This document shows, in pieces, positions 13,227-27,300 of a stretch of DNA of 64,000 nt; the stretch's first letter is position 1; every line of letters begins with the position of its first letter. This stretch comes from Mya arenaria (taxonomy: Eukaryota > Mollusca > Bivalvia > Myida > Myidae). Made by a program: the position numbers and the translations under genes. The notes under the pieces were generated by a model, which was not told the DNA's origin, searched no databases, and saw nothing but the letters and a program-made list of their open reading frames with translations. Where the stretch lies: the NCBI RefSeq assembly GCF_026914265.1, contig NC_069130.1, positions 38,246,988 through 38,310,987 of the forward strand, in the 5' to 3' direction.

Positions 13227-13469
13227 TGCAGGGGTTCTAATGGCCGATAACTGCCAATCCTGACAAAAATAGCCGGGAGTTTGAGCGATTCATGCCCCAA
13301 AAAGCGTCAAGGGGCTTGGACCCTGTTTTGAAATTCTTTCCGAAGTTATTGGTGTTTGCTACTGTTTTTGACGTATCCGCAGAATGATCTTTATAAGTGT
13401 ACAATAGTTTGAAGTAAAAAGCTCTAAATCTTGAAATTACTATCAATCCCGAGCTAATAAACCCCTGCA
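13227..13469. mobile_element. Possible MITE with TGCAGGGGTT ends
   Basis: TGCAGGGGTTCTAATGGCC on the left and, reverse complemented, TGCAGGGGTTTATTAGCTC on the right bound 243 bp. Only the outer 10 bp match perfectly. Confidence 0.4.
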
Positions 13470-14617
13470 AATGTCAACGATTACTGGACAACAACAATGA
13501 ATTTGAAATATTTGGTGTAAATATTTCATGCATAAATAAGTTCATAAAATCCAAAGTATTTCATTTTTGCTCTGACATTCATCCAATGTAACTACAGCAG
13601 TGTCGTACAATATTAGGCTGATTGATAATGATTAAAATCTATCATTAAAATAAAACAGAGGTCAAGCCTGAACTATACAATTATACAAACAAACTTCGTC
13701 AAATAGTTCATTCTTTTCGTGGTTTTAATATTTTTTTCTCAGACCAAAATAGAACTTCAAGGCCATAATTAATGAAAGTTTGCTTGGCTTTCCCCAACTG
13801 AATCACAAAAATATTGGCTACCTGAAAGTAGTTTGTTTCGCCTTTTCGTAGGTCATTTTTGTTTTACTTTTTTTTTAAACCGAATGAAGGGTTTGGGTCC
13901 TAGTAGTAAAAGAAACATACAAAAAAAACCTACCAACACATCAATATAAGGGTTAGACAGGTGAACGCCAAACAAACTATTCCTTTATGCTGGCCATATG
14001 CTGAATTTAGTGTTTCATACTGGTCATTATATAACACAGAATTATGTTTTAGAAAGCCCGGGTTAAACATGCCAAGCAGACCAGTTAAAGCTCAAAAATA
14101 AAGATTACTTTTATGACTAGCTTTAGGATAATTCTCTTTTTATTCTTAAAACAACCTCATTGAAATACAACTTCGGTAAACAATGAATACATACCAAACA
14201 AACACTAAAAATAAATCCTGATACCGGTAGGCATTTTTCAAAAAATGTATGCCACTAATTAACATCTTAAATAATTCTTAACATTTATATAAATCAAAAA
14301 GAAATGTGTGTTTTGCAATTTAAAGACAACATAATTGGTGTACTTGATTGTCTTTAGTTACAAACATACAACAGAAATAATGACTTTAAACTTCTAGCAA
14401 ATTATGGCGTTATTTGATACTTCGCTAACCTGAAAATGAGTATAACCTGAAAGTTCTTAAGCGACCCATATTAACTGTAAATTAGCAAAGTTTATCCCGG
14501 CCTCTTAAAAATGAAATGAAAAATGTGCTTTAAAACACCGACACCAAAAATATTTGGCATAAAAACAGCATCTGTATGCACTGGGTAAACTCTTCGACAT
14601 TCAAAATTATGCATTAC
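13470..14617. other. AT-rich intergenic downstream of vigilin
   Basis: No gene, array or element ends recognised. Confidence 0.4.
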
Positions 14618-15055
14618 TTTATTCTTAAATTATCGTCAGTATTTTTACCTGATCATTTGAAAATAATGATATACACTCAACAAAATTAATTAAGGGTCAC
14701 TCATACTACTGATATATAATGTTAAAATATTGATATAGATCAGCAGACTTCTGCCTAAAGCCTGTTTGAAAGGTTACTGAATGTAAATAAAACAACTGTT
14801 TTAATACCAGTAGGTGGCCCTTTACTAATTTTGTTGAGTGTATTGTAAAATCTTGTTATCCTCTTTTAAATGCATTTAACCAAACACAAATCACTCGGCA
14901 ACAACTGGTAAAAAGGAATATCATCAACAAAAGTAATAAAAATACCTCATAAACAAAACAGAGCAGCTAAATCCAAACCCTTGCAAACAGTTTCTGCATA
15001 AACAAATGAGGACTCTTAAGTTGATATAGCTGTATTAAAATTGCACAGATATTCC
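14618..15055 (-). other. HDLBP: Probable vigilin 3' UTR
   Basis: Region just downstream of the stop codon. Minus-strand AATAAA lies at 14618-14623 and a weaker ATTAAA near 14799-14804; either could end the mRNA. If the distal signal is used, the 3' UTR includes the small mariner-like MITE at 14674-14840. The UTR end is inferred, not proven. Confidence 0.4.
14674..14840. mobile_element. 167-bp Tc1/mariner-type MITE
   Basis: CACTCAACAAAATTAATTAA at the left and the reverse complement CACTCAACAAAATTAGTAAA at the right, with TA immediately outside both ends (14672-14673, 14841-14842). It may lie within the vigilin 3' UTR. Confidence 0.8.
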
Positions 15056-15301
15056 TCACTTTCTGCGCATGGGTCCCCAAGCAAAGGATGATTTCGGAGC
15101 AACAGCCGAGCCCCCTGTAGCACCAGGAAAGCTTGGAAATTCTGACGTGCTGCTGGTATCTGGGGCGGAGCCATCGTCCTTATCCCATGGGGCATTCTTA
15201 GTGTAGAAGCCCGGGTTCTCGGATCTCTTGGGTCTCTCGGGCTCAATCCTGCTGGGCTTCTGAAGGCTCTTCAGGTATTCATCATCGATGATATCTTGCA
15301 A
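15056..15301 (-). CDS. HDLBP: Vigilin last coding exon 22 (residues 1174-1254) with stop
   Basis: LQDIIDDEYLKSLQKPSR..., an Ser/Pro/Gly-rich tail containing a GFYTKNAPW motif, ending WGPMRRK and TGA (plus-strand TCA at 15056-15058). The conserved tail confirms that the 3' end of the reading frame is complete. Confidence 0.95.
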   Translation of the reverse strand: MQDIIDDEYLKSLQKPSRIEPERPKRSENPGFYTKNAPWDKDDGSAPDTSSTSEFPSFPGATGGSAVAPKSSFAWGPMRRK

Positions 15302-18300
15302 CTAAAAGCAAAACAATGAGGTTTTAATTCTGTAAAAACTGAACTTTCATCATGTTGTAATCACAGACATACCAGACTTTGCAAATGAGTGCGAGCTTCT
15401 ACCAGATTGTAAACTAAATTTCCGTACCTTTTGCTATTAACTGTAATCATGTTGTTCTATTTTTACCAGATCCATCATGCAGATCTTACAAGACTGAGCT
15501 TTGGGCTAAGGCAAGTCTTTTGACAAAATGTCTTTGAAAACTTACAAATTCCTCCTCCATGTTGAGAAGATGGTCTTTACACTCGTAGACGTCATCCTCA
15601 GCACCGCTGATAACGAGTATGTCTTTGTCGTCGTTACCCCGAGGAAAGCGGAGATCCACCTTGAAGTCGTCCTGGATACGCCTCACACCGCGCCCTTTCT
15701 GCCCGATGATGCGGGAGTGTATGCGGTGGTCTACACGAACCTCAAGATGAACTTGGTCCTCCTGTAGTATGAATAAGGTTTACTGATAAAATTGGTGACA
15801 ATTACGGGTATCCTTGGTGGCACCTCATTATATGAGAGCTGCAATTTACTCAGTGAGGAGTTATCAGAGCAACAGTGTTCTTATGGGTATATCATGGGCT
15901 TGTTTCAATGTTAAAACTATTTTATTAAAAAACTGAAAATATGTTTGCATCATATTTTCGTTAAATTGCTACATATCTTTGCAAATGTATTAGTAGCCAG
16001 TATTAAGAATGCACACACAGTTAAGAAAATGACAATTATCAACATGTTGCCATTTAATGGAGTTGAGAGTTTTAAGAAAGTTGTAATTTCGAGCATGTGT
16101 ACAAAGTCTTGAATGATATTTAAATTATGAGAGATTTTGAAAATTATAAGAGATTTTGATGACAGCAAAGCTTTCGAAAAACAGAGAAGCTTACAACTGT
16201 ATTTTGAGAAAGTTCCATACAAAAAAGATTTATTTCTCAGGAATGACTACCGGGTCAATATTCTCACATAGGAAATTTAGAACCTTAGATATTAATATGC
16301 CCATTAAGCTGGGTAAGTAATAATACCATAAATACTGATTTCAAACCCCTCAGAAAAATTGCTGTTTCTAGTCACTTACATAATCTTTCACCATACGAAG
16401 GATCTCATCACGTGCTGCTTCACAATTCCTCTCGTAGCCGATGATCCTAATCACGCTCTGGTCCTCGTCATTTCTCTCCGGCAGCTGAATGCGAACATCG
16501 TGGTCGCTGCGTATCTTGTTAATCACCTCCCCACGACGGCCGATGAGTTTTGGGTGATAGTCGGGACTCACTTCAACCTTGATCTCAAAGCTCTTCAGCA
16601 GCCGATCCTCCTTGTCAAGTTCAAGGTCGCTAACCTTGGCTGCAAGGGCTTCCTCGGCCCGTTGTACATTTGCTGGTGGACCTGTCACCTAAAATCAGTA
16701 AAATTCATTATTTATTTGCTTTGTATACAATTCAAAATTCTATTTCAGATGGATTTAGCCATAATGCATATACAGGACTTCTAAAATCCAACAATTTGCT
16801 GGTCTTGACCAATTTTGACCAAGCTGGACCGATTTCAGAAACAGAAAATGGTAAAAAATCAGTCTAAAATTTGTTCATTTAATGGGGGGGGGGGTCCTAT
16901 TGTATGCTACCAAGGCTGATTGAAGTTTAAAACTTTTAGACACCCTGCCCATTGTTAACTCGACAAAAACTTAGAGGTTCAATCCCTGCCACAGGACTCT
17001 TACCCTCTTAGAATTGAAATAGAACTGTGGTGTCTGCCAAGGAAATGTAGTTAGAGTGATTCATATGAACTATAAAAGGGTTCTTTCATTTAAACTGTTA
17101 AATCTATATTTAATATTAGGTTATAATTCGAAATTAACCATCAGTCATTACTGATTTCAGCTTGACATTGACCATGATAAAGTCTTTCATCAAAATCATG
17201 ACAATGATCAAGTTCTGTCTTTCATCAAAATCAAACGAGCAAATAAAACACATCAAAGCTTCCATACCTTAATGACGTCGCTCTGCTGCTGTTGCGGTGG
17301 TATGGAAATGTTCACGTTACACTCATCCATCAGTTTGCGCACGTCACGTCCCTTCTGGCCAATTATGTTCTTGTGGAAGTCAAACGGAACAATCACCTCC
17401 TTCGTGATTGGCACAAGGTCCTGCAAACAATAAAATAATGGTTATGAATTGCCATGATTAAAAAACATAATAGGTATCAAATGTCTTGTTTTCCAACATC
17501 ATTCCTCCTAAAAATAGTTCTACTAATAACAAAGTCCTCTATGTTTGCACATAACATGGTATTCAAAGGCCTACACAATATGCATTTTATCAAAAACACA
17601 AGGTATAGTTGTGGTTATCAAATTATATGAGAGGAAATCTTTTTCAGCATACAAAAGTAAATCTGGACTTCCTCATGGGGGCGAGTGCATCTGGTCAACT
17701 CTTGGTTTACAAGGTCAGCCTAAGTGGACAGTATTCCCTTAATACGCATTTACCACTCAGGGAAGTCAATACTTGCATGATATAATTTTTATCTTCAATA
17801 ATTTAATAATTTACAATGATAGATTATAAGTTCTTAACTCCAAAGATTTCTTTGAATTGCATTTGTCGTCTGTCTTAAATGCCCAGTTTTTTTTCTAGTA
17901 AACATGACCATGACCTTTAACCTATTGACCCACATAGACAATACCCAATGCAGATTTTAAGTGGTTCAAAAGCTATAGATAGAAACAAGTGTTTGTAATT
18001 TTTGTAGTAAAAGTCACCATAATGACCTTTGACCTATTAAATTGATGGGCGTATTCTATTGATCATGATCACTCTTTCACTTTTATAATGCCCTTCATGA
18101 GATTTTGTGTGGTATGCACAGCATGGCAGATGCTTAGGGATTGCTTTGTCTGGTGGCATTGTTGTCCGAATTTTTCTTTGATTTCTGCTTAAATACTTTT
18201 AATTAATTTGGTTTCGAGACTTCCAACTTGATATAAACAGTGATTCACTGTAAAAGTTATAAAAGTAAAAGTCAAGACCTTACCAGTAAAGCTTTCTTGG

Positions 18301-21300
18301 CCTGTTCGCACGCATCCACCTTGCCAGTGATGGTGATAATGTTGTTCCTCTTCACCTCGCCGTTCACAGCTTCCCCATTTACCATCTCAGGTGCTTCACC
18401 TGCATCAGCGGCATCACCTGCATCGCCTGCAAAAATGAAACCGGTAATACAGAGTGAAAATAACGTGCCTGTTGACACAGAAAACGCATGATATGAACTA
18501 TATTTGTATGATATGAACTATATTTGTACAGTCTTTCTGTGCCCTGAGATGATATTTCAGCTTAGTGTTATAAAGGATGTTATGTTTAAAGATTGAATGA
18601 TAATGACCGATAATTCCAATCCTGAAAATTTACTTTGAGTATGAAGGACCAAAAAATCTGTTCGCAGATTTTTATATTTAAGTTTAAAAATTGATAATAA
18701 AACATTACATTACGAACAGAAATATGAAAATATGCTCTTTGATCTTTTGTCAGCAGTCTTAAAGCAGTGGTTTGCAGATGTTAACATAAAAATTATGTCA
18801 TTCCTATACAAAAAATTAAAAAGTTGTCAAAACGGTAAATCTGTGATAGTGCAGCTTTAACGGTCTTTTTATCATCATCACTGATTAAGGTTTACATTGT
18901 CCCTGATGAATGGAATCGGGCTCAGATAGCCCATATTTTAACCCTGATCAAGGTACCCAGTATTAAGATGTACACATAGGAGAGCTCCTTCAATATTATA
19001 ACAAGAGGGCCATGATGGCCCTGTATCGCTCACCTGTAGCTTTGCTAAATAAAGTGAACATTCTGACCTATTATCATAAAGATCCAATGAAAAGTATGGC
19101 CCCTAGAGGCCACTCTTTTATTTGTCCCACTGACCTAGTTTTTTACCCCAAATGACCCTATCAGTAGGCAATGCTTCAAACCAAATATTTAAGACCTAGT
19201 CCTTGTGGCTTCAGACAAGAAAATTTTAAAGTTTTTTCCTATATAAGCCTATGTAAAACTTGTGACACCCAGGGTGAGGCCTCTTTTCACCACAGGTGCA
19301 CAAATTGAACAATCTTGGTAGCGGGCCACTAGGTTATGCCACATATAAAATGCCAATGTCTTGTTGGTTTAGACAAGAAGTTTTTTGTTCTATATAAGCC
19401 TATGCAAAACTTGTGACTCCCCCCAGGATAGGGCCTCTTCTCCCCAGGGGCATAAATTGAACAATCTTGGTAGAGGACCACTTGGTTATGATACATACCA
19501 AATATTGAATGCGTAGGCCTTGCATTTTCAGACAAGAAGATTTTTAAACACTTTCCTTATATAAGCCTATGTAAAACTTGTGACCCCCTAGGTGGGGCCT
19601 CTTATCACTTCAGGGGCATAATTTGAATAATCTCGGTAGAGAACCACAAGGTAAAGCTACATACCATATATCAAATGCCTAGGCCTTGTGGTTTTAGACA
19701 AGATTTTAACTTTTCACTAAATAAGCCTATGTAAAACTTGCGACCCCCGGGCAGGGCCTCTTATCACTCCAGAGGCATAATTAGAACAATCTTGGTAGAT
19801 GTCCATAAAGTAATTATACATGCCAAATATCAAAGCCCTAGGACTTCTAGTTTTGGAGAAGATTTGTTAAGTTTTCCATATCTAAGTCTATGTAAACCAC
19901 GTGACCCGGGGCGGGGTTATTTTTGACCCCAGGGGCATAATTTGAACAATCTTGGTAGAGGTCCATTAGGTGATGCTACATATCAAATATCAAAGCTCTA
20001 GGCCTTGTGGTTTTGGAGGAGAAATTTTTTTAAGTTTTTCTTATCGGTTACCATGGCAACCAGAGTTTCGCATGGAATCCATGTCTTTGAACAACTTTGG
20101 TAAAGCTTCATGCAAGGAACATCCCTGCCAAGTTTCATCATGATTGGCCAAGGGGTTAAGGAGATGTTGTTCGAAGCAAAATGTTGACGAACGACGTACA
20201 TCAAGCGGTCACAAAAGCTCATTATGTCACTGCGTGACAGGTGAGCTAACCATAGGGCCATGGTGGCCCTGTATCGCTTACCTGCCATCGATCCATACTA
20301 TTGGGACTTTCAGGATTGCAATGCATCAATATTTTGAGTTACTGGTTCTTCCTTAATTGTTAGTAATTAATGGATGCCACCAGGCGACAAGTTTACTTTG
20401 TTGTTAACAATCATGAATGAATGGAAGTTGTCATAGTATATTAATGAGCAAACAAAATACAAACAACATCTTCAAAGGGTTTTATTAATGTGTTTATTAA
20501 ACATTTACTTGTGCCAAATTTTCTATAAAAACAAACATCTTCAAAATCAACAGAATGCATCAAAAAGTTGTGGGAACAAACCTTGAAAAGTATGATGGAA
20601 AAGATGGGTTCAAGGGAATGATATGAAGAAATGTTTTGTTGAATAGGGATTGGTATTAGCTGCAAATACTGAGGGCATTAACAGTTCTAACACTGGACTT
20701 TTAACGTCAAGGTAACATGAAGGTGATGGTCACAATTGTAAGTGAATGGGAACTACATCAATAATGACAATGATAACATCAATGCAGACACAATGTAGTT
20801 GGTGACAACATTTTTACTTTTTCCAGGAAACAACTGAGCTCTAAGTTCTTTGGTTTTTGAATGTTTTAAATGTGTCAGTAATAGTATTCTTGTGCCAAGG
20901 TAACTATGACAGACAGATAGGCTAACAAAAATGTACAAATATGTACACTATTATTTGTGTAGACTGCACATACTGTTGAGTACAAATGTGAAACGTTCAA
21001 TAGTAGTCAGCCAATTGCAAATGAGAACATGAAATTATATTGAATAGTAGCACATTGGTGACATATTTTTAAGATTTTTGCAAACAAGAGGCACATCAGT
21101 GCCTGTGCTGCACTGGCCTACAGGCTCAAGCAAAGGCCACCTAACAAACATTTTCGCCAAGTTAAATAGAAATACAATCATCGGTTTCTGAAGAAAAGTC
21201 ATTTAAAGATTTTTCTATTTTTAGCTCTGATGGCCATGTTGTGCAGCGGACCAGAACGGTTTGGGCAATTTGAGTTAACAAGGACCACCAAAGGAACATT

Positions 21301-24300
21301 TCTGTCTGACCAAGTTGCATTAACATTAGGCTAAAATTGTGACCTCTATTGTGTTCACAAGGTTTTTCTACTAATTGACCTAGTGACCTAGTTATTGACG
21401 GTAATTGACCCAATATCGAACTTGACCTAGATTTTATAGAGATGATCATTCTGACCAAGTAACATTAAGATTAGGCTTAAGTTGTGACCTCTGTTGTGTT
21501 CACAAGGTTTTTCTACTAATTGACCTAGTGACCTAGTTATTGACCGCGAATGACCCAATATCGAACTTGACCTATATTGTTCTAGAGATGATCATTCTGA
21601 CCAAGTTGAATTGAGATAAGCCTAAAATTGTGACCTCTATTGTGTTCACAAGGTTTTTCTACTAATTTACCTAGTGACCTAGTTTTTGACCTGGGTTGAC
21701 CCAATATGGAACTTGACCTAGCTTATGTTAAGATGATCATTCTGACCAAGTTTCATTAAGATTAGGTCAAAATTGTGACCTCTATTGTGTTCACAAGGTT
21801 TTTGTACTAATTGACCTAGTGACCTAGTTATTGACCGTGAATGACCCAATATAAAACTTGACCTACATTTTACAGCGATGATCATTCTGACCAATTTGCA
21901 TTGAGATTAGGCTAAAATTGTGACCTCTATTGTGTTCACAAGGTTTTTCTACTAATTGACCTAGTGACCTAGTTATTGACCGCGGATGACCCAATATCGA
22001 ACTTGACCTAGATTTTATAGAGATGATCATTCTGACCAAGTTGCATTGAGATTAGGCTAAAATTGTGACCTCTAATGTGTTCACAAGGTATTTCTACTAA
22101 TTGACCTACTGACCTAGTTTTTGACCCCAGATGACCCAATATCGAACTTGACCTAGATTTCATAGAGATGATCAGTCTGACCAAGTTTCATAAAGATTAG
22201 GTCAAAATTGTGACCTCTGTTGTGTTCACAAGGTTTTTCTAATAATTGACCTAGTGACCTAGTTATTGACTGCGGATGACCCAATATCGAACTTGACCTA
22301 GATTTTATAGAGATGATTATTCTGACCAAGTTGCATTGAGATTAGGCTAAAATTGTGACCTCTATTGTGTTCACAAGGTTTTTGTACTAATTGACCTAGT
22401 GACCTAGTTGTTGACCGCGGATGACCCAATATCGAACTTGACCTAGATTTTATAGAGATGATCATTCTGACCAAGTTGCATTGAGATTAGGCTAAAATTG
22501 TGACCTCTATTGTGTTCACAAGGTTTTTCTACTAATTGACCTAGTGACCTAATTATTGACCGCGGATGACCCAATATCGAACTTGACCTAGATTTTATAG
22601 AGATGACCATTCTGACCAAGTTGCATTGAGATTAGGCTAAAATTGTGACCTCTATTGTGTTCACAAGGTTTTTCTACTAATTGACCTAGTGACCTAGTTC
22701 TTGACCCCAGATGACCCAATATCGAACTTGACCTAGATTTTATAGAGATGATCAGTCTGACCAAGTTTCATAAAGATTAGGTCAAAATTGTGACCTCTAT
22801 TGTGTTCACAAGCAATTGTGAACGGACGGACGGACGGACGGACGGACGGACGGACGGACGGATGGACGGACGAAGAGTGATCACAAAAGCTCACCTTGTC
22901 ACTACGTGACAGGTGAGCTAAAAATAAATTGCATTCTTTCTGTTCTTACTATAAATATAGCATAACACAACACCGAAATCTCATTAGAACTGCAAAATGT
23001 GTTCTGTCCATACCTGCATTGGTTGGTTTCTCTGCTGGTGGTTTGTCAGCAATGGGTCGGTCAGGGAACTTTATCTGCACATCAAAGGTTGATGTGATTT
23101 CCTGAACGTTAGATCCGCGGGCCCCCATCACGGTACGGTGGAACTGCTGTGGGATGTCGCACTCTATCATCACCTGGGCTTCCTGTTGGTAAAGATTTTT
23201 TTATTTGTTATTCAAATTGGACTTTAAATACTAGCAGAAGTTTTATACTAAGGTTTCAGCCAGGTTTTTGAAAAGGACAGGGTGCTGCAGAAAAGGGACA
23301 GGGTGCTGCAGAAAAGGGACAGGGTGATGCAGAAAAGGGACAGGGTGCTGAAGAACAAAAGGGCACATTGTATCAGGCAGTGAATAATTAAAGAATTATG
23401 AATTTCATAGAAATGTTAGAAATTGCTCATTTTAAGTAATATTAGGTTTCATCTACTAAATAAGTAAAGTTTGTTTGAATTCATAATCATATTTCAAGTT
23501 GTAATCAAAACTTAAGAAAGATTTGACCATCTTAAACATTTGATTCTTTGAAGGCAGGAGGGTGCACATATTGGTCTCCATGAGGGCAGGAGGGTGCTTC
23601 CAAAAAAGGACAGGGCTGCAGCACCCTTTCAAAACCCTTTAGCAAGAACCGGATATACATATTGAAATGTTCTCCTTTAGCTCAAAATCTGGAGATGTTC
23701 GACAAACATCTTAAGTCATTTCTTAACTTAACAAATTATAACTAAAGTGTTTTTACATTCAAGTATGTATTTCTGAATAAAATCAATGAAAGTACTACAG
23801 ATATTATAAGCTTATTATATCATATATCAGGTGAGAAACTTAACACTTATAAAAGTGACTTCAGCTAGGAAATGACAAAAGCGTTAATTGAATACAGACC
23901 GAGGGAGTCATCGCCCCTAAGGGTCCTTGGGCTTTGAGAAGTTGTTAACCAGTATGTCTCCAGCAATGTTAATATAAGAGCAAAAATAAATAAAGGGTAC
24001 AAAACAACAATAAAAAGTGCCAGAGTTATAGTTCTTGCTACATAATAAAGAAGAATAACTATCATCCACAGTACTGACCAGGTCAGCCACGATCTCAAGT
24101 ATTCTCTTCTTGGCACCCTCCACACAGTCCTTGGCCCCTTTGATCACGACTTTGTCACTCTTCACCCCACTGCGGGGGAAACTGACGGTCACGCCCCCAA
24201 AGTCATCCCCTATCTGGCGTAGAACCTCACCCCGTCGAGCCACAAAGTGCTTGTGGTATTTGGGGTCCACGTTTACCTCTCCCTCCACGATGTTATCCTA

Positions 24301-27300
24301 GAATTGGAAGAAAACTGATGTCACTGAAGTGTTTAAAGGGCTGGACTCTGAAATTTGGGCCCAAAGACTCTCTGTACTTATACTTTTTTGTTGCAAAACT
24401 GAGAAATAAGCTTTAATCATTTTTTTTTCTCATTTATTTTTAAGGTTTAATCTTAATGTATGATGATATAATGTTTTCATGACGAACAAATCAAGAATAA
24501 AAGTCACAAGCTTGAACAAATGTTAAGCGGTGTTTTGACCATGGTTTTGTAATGTGAATTGTAATGCGAGTTGACAGTGAACTGAATATCTTTAACATTT
24601 TAGTGTATAGATAACAATTTGAATTTCTACACAACATACTAACTTTCAAGTCATGACCTAAAACAAAACATTCAAATGGCAAGAGTCTGATAACTTACAA
24701 GGTCCTTGATAAGCCCCTGAATTTCCGCCTTGGCCTCTTTAACAGCCTCCTTGGTTCCGATGATTGTGATCAGTTCCTGGTCCTGATCATCCTGTCCCGG
24801 AAAGATAATTCGAGCGCCAGTATTTTCCCGTACTTTTCGGATTTTCGCACCTCCTCGACCGATCAGGAACTTGTGATACTCTGGCTTAGCACGGATCTCC
24901 TCAACATTGCTGGTGGTTTGCTGGAATGTTAAGGTTAGAGCTAAACCAGTAACCATAACCCATGGGGCGGGCGGGCAGGGGGGTGATTTTTATTTAAATA
25001 GTATATGGGTGGGTATCTTTTTTTTTTACCATGAAAGGGTAAATTTGCTTTTGTTGGGTTGGTTTATTATAAAAGTGCCTTTCCACTGGGGGGGTTTTAT
25101 GTTTAAATGGAATAGCCCTTAACTCTTTGTACTATAGTACTTTTATAGAAAATTAAATTTGAAAAAGTTAGAGCCATAACATGACTATGCAAATAAAAGG
25201 TCAACATAACATGAATTGCCTGAACAATTAATACAATTTTAATTTAACTCAACCACATTTTAAACTAAGCCCATATTCATTAAGCATCTTCAGTCATTTC
25301 CTAACTTTTAAGTTGATTTCTTAAATTTTTGATAGCAAAATTTAAAGAAATGTGTTTAGTGATTTAACATTCAAGATTTTTTTTTTTTCAATTAGGCCAA
25401 TAAAAATAATGTATTTTTTAGATCCTTTATGTATTATTTCATATGACTAAAGAGATACTAAAATAAGGAAAGTGACTTAAGTTAGGAAAATTACTACAAG
25501 AAGTTTAATGAATACCGCCCCTGGTATTTAACTTTCCATACTTGTACCATCAATTCAAAAAACAAAAATGATTGCATAAATCGGCAATAATCAACAGATA
25601 ATACTCGCAACTCACAACTTGCTTGGAGAGCTCCTGCAGTTGAGTCTTAGCCTTGTCCACGTCCTCCGCTGGTCCCCGTATGGTCACCTTGTCGCTTGTG
25701 CTGCCCTCTGGAGGGAAACGGATGATCACACCACCACACTCATCCATGATGGAGCGGATCAGACGGCCCTTTGCCCCGATGATGGAGTTGTGCAGCTTGT
25801 GCGGGACTTCCACAGACACTTCCTTGATGTTAGCCTGGCAAGTAAACAGTGTAAATAGCAAATATATCCACAACCCCCTGGTCTACTGTATATAGAAAAC
25901 ATGAAAAATGTAATGACAATCCACTACTGTGTTATATGGAGAAAAATTGACATTTATTTTGCATCAACCCTAAGGGGTATGACGACATCAGTATTTATAT
26001 CAATACTATATCTGATTGAACTAGCTGACATGCTCTCAAATATTGTGATCAACTGATCAAGTACATCTATGACTGTTTTTACAATATCTTTGTTTGTCAC
26101 GTTCATGAATCAGTGGCTTATTTCAAGCCCAGTTATTAAAATGTGTCCGACATGAATGCTGAGTTATCATTATAAGAACACCAACCAGCTCTTTTTGAAT
26201 GTCTTCAATCCTCTTTTTGGCTGCCTCCACGTTAGCCTTCACCCCTGTGATGACAATTACGTCGGAGTCTGAGGGCTTGTTGGGTAAGTCGATACGCGTG
26301 TCAGTCTCTTCACGAATCTGAAAAAAGGAGGTCATAAGATTTATTCACATACAGTACGCAAACAGAGATACCATATCCGTGTACATAGATTGTGACGAAG
26401 CCGAAAGATTTAGCCCTATCGACTCATGATGGGGTCTGTTTCATGCATAGAAACCAGGGGTCGTATTCATGTAATGTCTTAAACCATTTAAACCAATAAT
26501 GGCTTAATAATTTCTCAATTCCTTTATTGGCATTGCCGATTGAAAATACCTACTTTTATGTTAAAAACACATTTTTCATTTAATTTGATTTTGAAAATTA
26601 AAAAAAATGACTTAAGTTAAGAAATTACTTGATGTTAAATGAATACCAGCCAAGAACTAGTGTCCATTTTGAAAAGTCCAGACAATTTGGAATAACATGA
26701 AACCATTCACCTGGTATCTTACAACTGCTTGAGTGAGAGGTGGACACCAATAAACCACTTTCACTTATTACATAATTGTAGTACATAGTCTGACTTATTT
26801 GGAAAAGATCCCAGAGTTTTTAATAAAATCTTTGGCAGAAATGTTGTCTTGTTAATATAGTCTTCTTTTTTAAGATTCATGTGTTTTTGACTCAACAAGA
26901 TTCGAGTATAAAACCACAATACTGTGTTCAATTAACACAGCTAATGAAAATTTCTCAGAGATAGAAATAAGGATATGCCAATAGGTATAGTATTATCAAA
27001 TCACTGATTTACAGAACTCAAAAGTGTATTGTCAGACTGCATGAAATGCTCATACCTAAAAACCTGAGTTTTGTAAAATCTCTTGAATGCATGCTACACT
27101 GGACATAGGTCTTGAACTTGTTTCAACATTTTATATTCCAAACTGAATAAGTCATCTGATTTTTTCAAGCACATCACAATTGTATTTTTGAGCAGACTGC
27201 AATGTTATGCAAGCTGTCAGAGCTTATTCCTGTCTATAATTATATATATTGATCCTCCTACCTTTCTGATGTTGGCTCCACCCTTGCCAATGATAACCTT

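Larger units (their letters stand above)
21084..22921 (+). mobile_element. Helitron-like pearl-type satellite 2 with ACGG microsatellite
   Basis: Begins ACAAGAGGCACATCAGTGCC, contains about ten ~146-bp units (GACCTAGTGACCTAGTTATT, CCCAATATCGAACTTGACCT), then (ACGG)n at 22822-22872, then the 3' hairpin GTCACTACGTGACAGGTGAG-CTAA. Core tandem repeats followed by an ACGG microsatellite is the published hallmark of bivalve pearl elements. Lies in a vigilin intron. Confidence 0.8.

Noticed and set aside
16359..16784. 141-codon plus-strand frame opposite vigilin
   Set aside because: Shadow of vigilin exon 20 on the opposite strand.
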